From CAYQIM01 sp964417555 (GTDB lineage Bacteria > Pseudomonadota > Gammaproteobacteria > Diplorickettsiales > Diplorickettsiaceae): a DNA stretch of 6,958 bases. This document shows positions 5,976-6,958 of this stretch, piece after piece. The DNA lies in assembly GCA_964417555.1 (NCBI GenBank), contig CAYQIM010000025.1, positions 1 through 6,958 of the forward strand, given 5' to 3'. Made by a program: the position numbers and the translations under genes. The notes under the pieces were generated by a model, which saw only the letters and a list, made by a program, of their open reading frames with translations, had not been told where the DNA came from and did not search any database. Position 1 is the stretch's first letter, and every line of letters starts with the position of its first letter.

Positions 5976-6818
5976 TTAATGCCATTTTCCACTCGTAACG
6001 CGTTGATGATCGGCTAAATCTTTATGTTGTTGTGGGGAATGATAGCCATATTTTAAAAAAAAATGGGTGACAGATGCCGCTTGATCGCAACCGTGTTCTA
6101 ATAACAAAGTCCCCCCAGCCAAGAGATAGTGACGTGAATCACGAATAATGGTCTCTAAATGTTTTAAGCCGTTTTCATCGGCAATGAGTGCTGTTTTTGG
6201 TTCAAACGCTAAACTTAATTCCGATTGTAAATGGGGATCGTGATGTGAAAGATAAGGTGGATTACTCACAATCGCATCAAAATATTCTCCCTCCCGAAAG
6301 GCATCGCACCAATTACCCTGACGCAATTCCACATTTTTACACTGATGGCGCTGCCGATTCCGTTCAGCAAGCTGCAATGCCTGTTGGGAAATATCTGTCG
6401 CAATGAGTTTCCAATCAGGTCTTTCTGTTGCAACTGCCAACGCAATAGCCCCTGAACCGGTGCCTAATTCCGCTATCTTTTTTTCTTTATTTGTCATGTT
6501 TTCTAGGAGTAATTGTACTAACAATTCAGTTTCCGGACGCGGAATCAATACGGCAGGATTAACTTCAAGTAATAATGACCAAAACTCCTGTTGCCCTAAT
6601 AAATAGGCTACCGGTTCACCCGCTTTACGTCGCTTAATATCAGCTTTTATCCGTTGTTGCTGTGCTAATGATAAAATCGTAGAAGAAGGCTGTGCATAGA
6701 GTTGCGCACGCGTCAATCCTAACGGTGTGGCCAATAAAAGTTCAGCATCTAAATAAGGTGTTGTACTCGTCGAGATTAATTCTTTGACGGACCATCGCCA
6801 TAAATCTTGTAGTCGCAT
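5976..6818 (-). CDS. prmC: Release factor glutamine-N5 methyltransferase
   Basis: PrmC (HemK) transfers methyl from S-adenosylmethionine to the Gln of the GGQ motif in release factors RF1 and RF2. With the start at 6818 it has 280 residues, close to the E. coli length of 277. Numbering from there: an N-terminal helical domain (MRLQDLWRW, DAELLL), EFWSLLLEVNPAVLIPRPET (78-97), the SAM-binding ELGTGSGAIALA (117-128), NPPY (186-189) for the target amide, and the family-type ending DHQRVTSGKWH. An in-frame ATG at 6881 would add 21 residues outside the family alignment and lies inside a hairpin of a GC-rich repeat. Neither start has a good Shine-Dalgarno, so 6818 is chosen on homology. In many relatives prfA is directly upstream; here the adjoining 60-80 bp are repeat-like and encode no prfA end. 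dksA follows 162 bp downstream with its own promoter. Confidence 0.95.
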   Translation of the reverse strand: MRLQDLWRWSVKELISTSTTPYLDAELLLATPLGLTRAQLYAQPSSTILSLAQQQRIKADIKRRKAGEPVAYLLGQQEFWSLLLEVNPAVLIPRPETELLVQLLLENMTNKEKKIAELGTGSGAIALAVATERPDWKLIATDISQQALQLAERNRQRHQCKNVELRQGNWCDAFREGEYFDAIVSNPPYLSHHDPHLQSELSLAFEPKTALIADENGLKHLETIIRDSRHYLLAGGTLLLEHGCDQAASVTHFFLKYGYHSPQQHKDLADHQRVTSGKWH

Positions 6819-6877
6819 ATATAAATCTAATAAGTCGATTAACTGAAACGGAATATACCGCCGACGAGACAATGAGA

Positions 6878-6958
6878 GCATTGCGGAAGCAATGCGAAGT
6901 TGAGGAGCCCGCGATAGGCGTGCGTTGACGGGCGAAGCAGGAAACGCATCACGCCGTA
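6878..6958. repeat. GC-rich palindromic element at the right edge, upstream of prmC (cut by the window)
   Basis: Composition jumps: 6896-6958 has 39 G/C of 63 (62%) against about 38-40% elsewhere. It holds a perfect hairpin GCATTGC-GGAA-GCAATGC (6878-6895) and an imperfect palindrome, GGCGTGCGTT (6917-6926) against AACGCATCACGCC (6943-6955, three extra bases). Two minus-strand frames stay open through it, giving short arginine-rich peptides that resemble no family I know. It looks like a REP- or mini-transposon-type repeat. The element continues beyond the window, so its full extent is unknown. Confidence 0.45.

Noticed and set aside
6188..6606. Two short plus-strand frames within prmC
   Set aside because: Antisense to the SAM-binding and NPPY motifs of prmC.
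6882..6958. End of prfA upstream of prmC, expected from common gene order
   Set aside because: Neither open minus-strand frame resembles the conserved RF1 C-terminus; composition and palindromes point to a repeat.

Overview
The window reads as an AT-rich chromosome segment (about 38-40% G+C by eye) of a gammaproteobacterium. The best guess is the order Legionellales (Legionella/Coxiella/Rickettsiella/Aquicella-type, probably host-associated). Three things point there: a PPP-family phosphatase of the Legionella WipA/WipB effector type, a DksA domain very close to the gammaproteobacterial form, and a tRNA-Ile2-like gene of gammaproteobacterial type. The family placement is inference.

Layout, left to right. 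(1) 1-224, + strand: the C-terminal end of a tyrosine-recombinase integrase, cut by the window edge. (2) 232-262: three direct repeats spaced exactly 11 bp. (3) 319-395, - strand: a CAU-anticodon tRNA (probably tRNA-Ile2) whose 3' end faces the integrase, with its own sigma70-type promoter at 415-443. This is the usual junction between a tRNA-integrated island (to the left) and the chromosome. (4) 420-3054: a gene-poor, AT-rich accessory stretch with two minus-strand genes, a small DUF1917/Bles03-like protein that looks C-terminally shortened and the WipB-like phosphatase, a probable Dot/Icm effector. (5) 3055-6958: minus-strand housekeeping genes: pncB (NAD salvage), a DksA with a long histone-like basic N-terminal tail, and prmC (release-factor methylase). 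Short GC-rich palindromic repeats lie between pncB and dksA and at the right edge, just upstream of prmC.

All genes except the integrase are on the minus strand. Spacing of more than 150 bp and separate candidate promoters suggest mostly independent transcription. The most unusual item is the dksA gene. A complete DksA (both coiled-coil-tip aspartates and all four zinc cysteines) is fused in one frame to about 125 N-terminal residues that are 47% Lys/Arg with no acidic residue. That gives a transcription factor with a built-in histone H1-like DNA-binding tail. A strong promoter and an ideal Shine-Dalgarno show that translation starts at 5813, not at the longer ATG at 5903.
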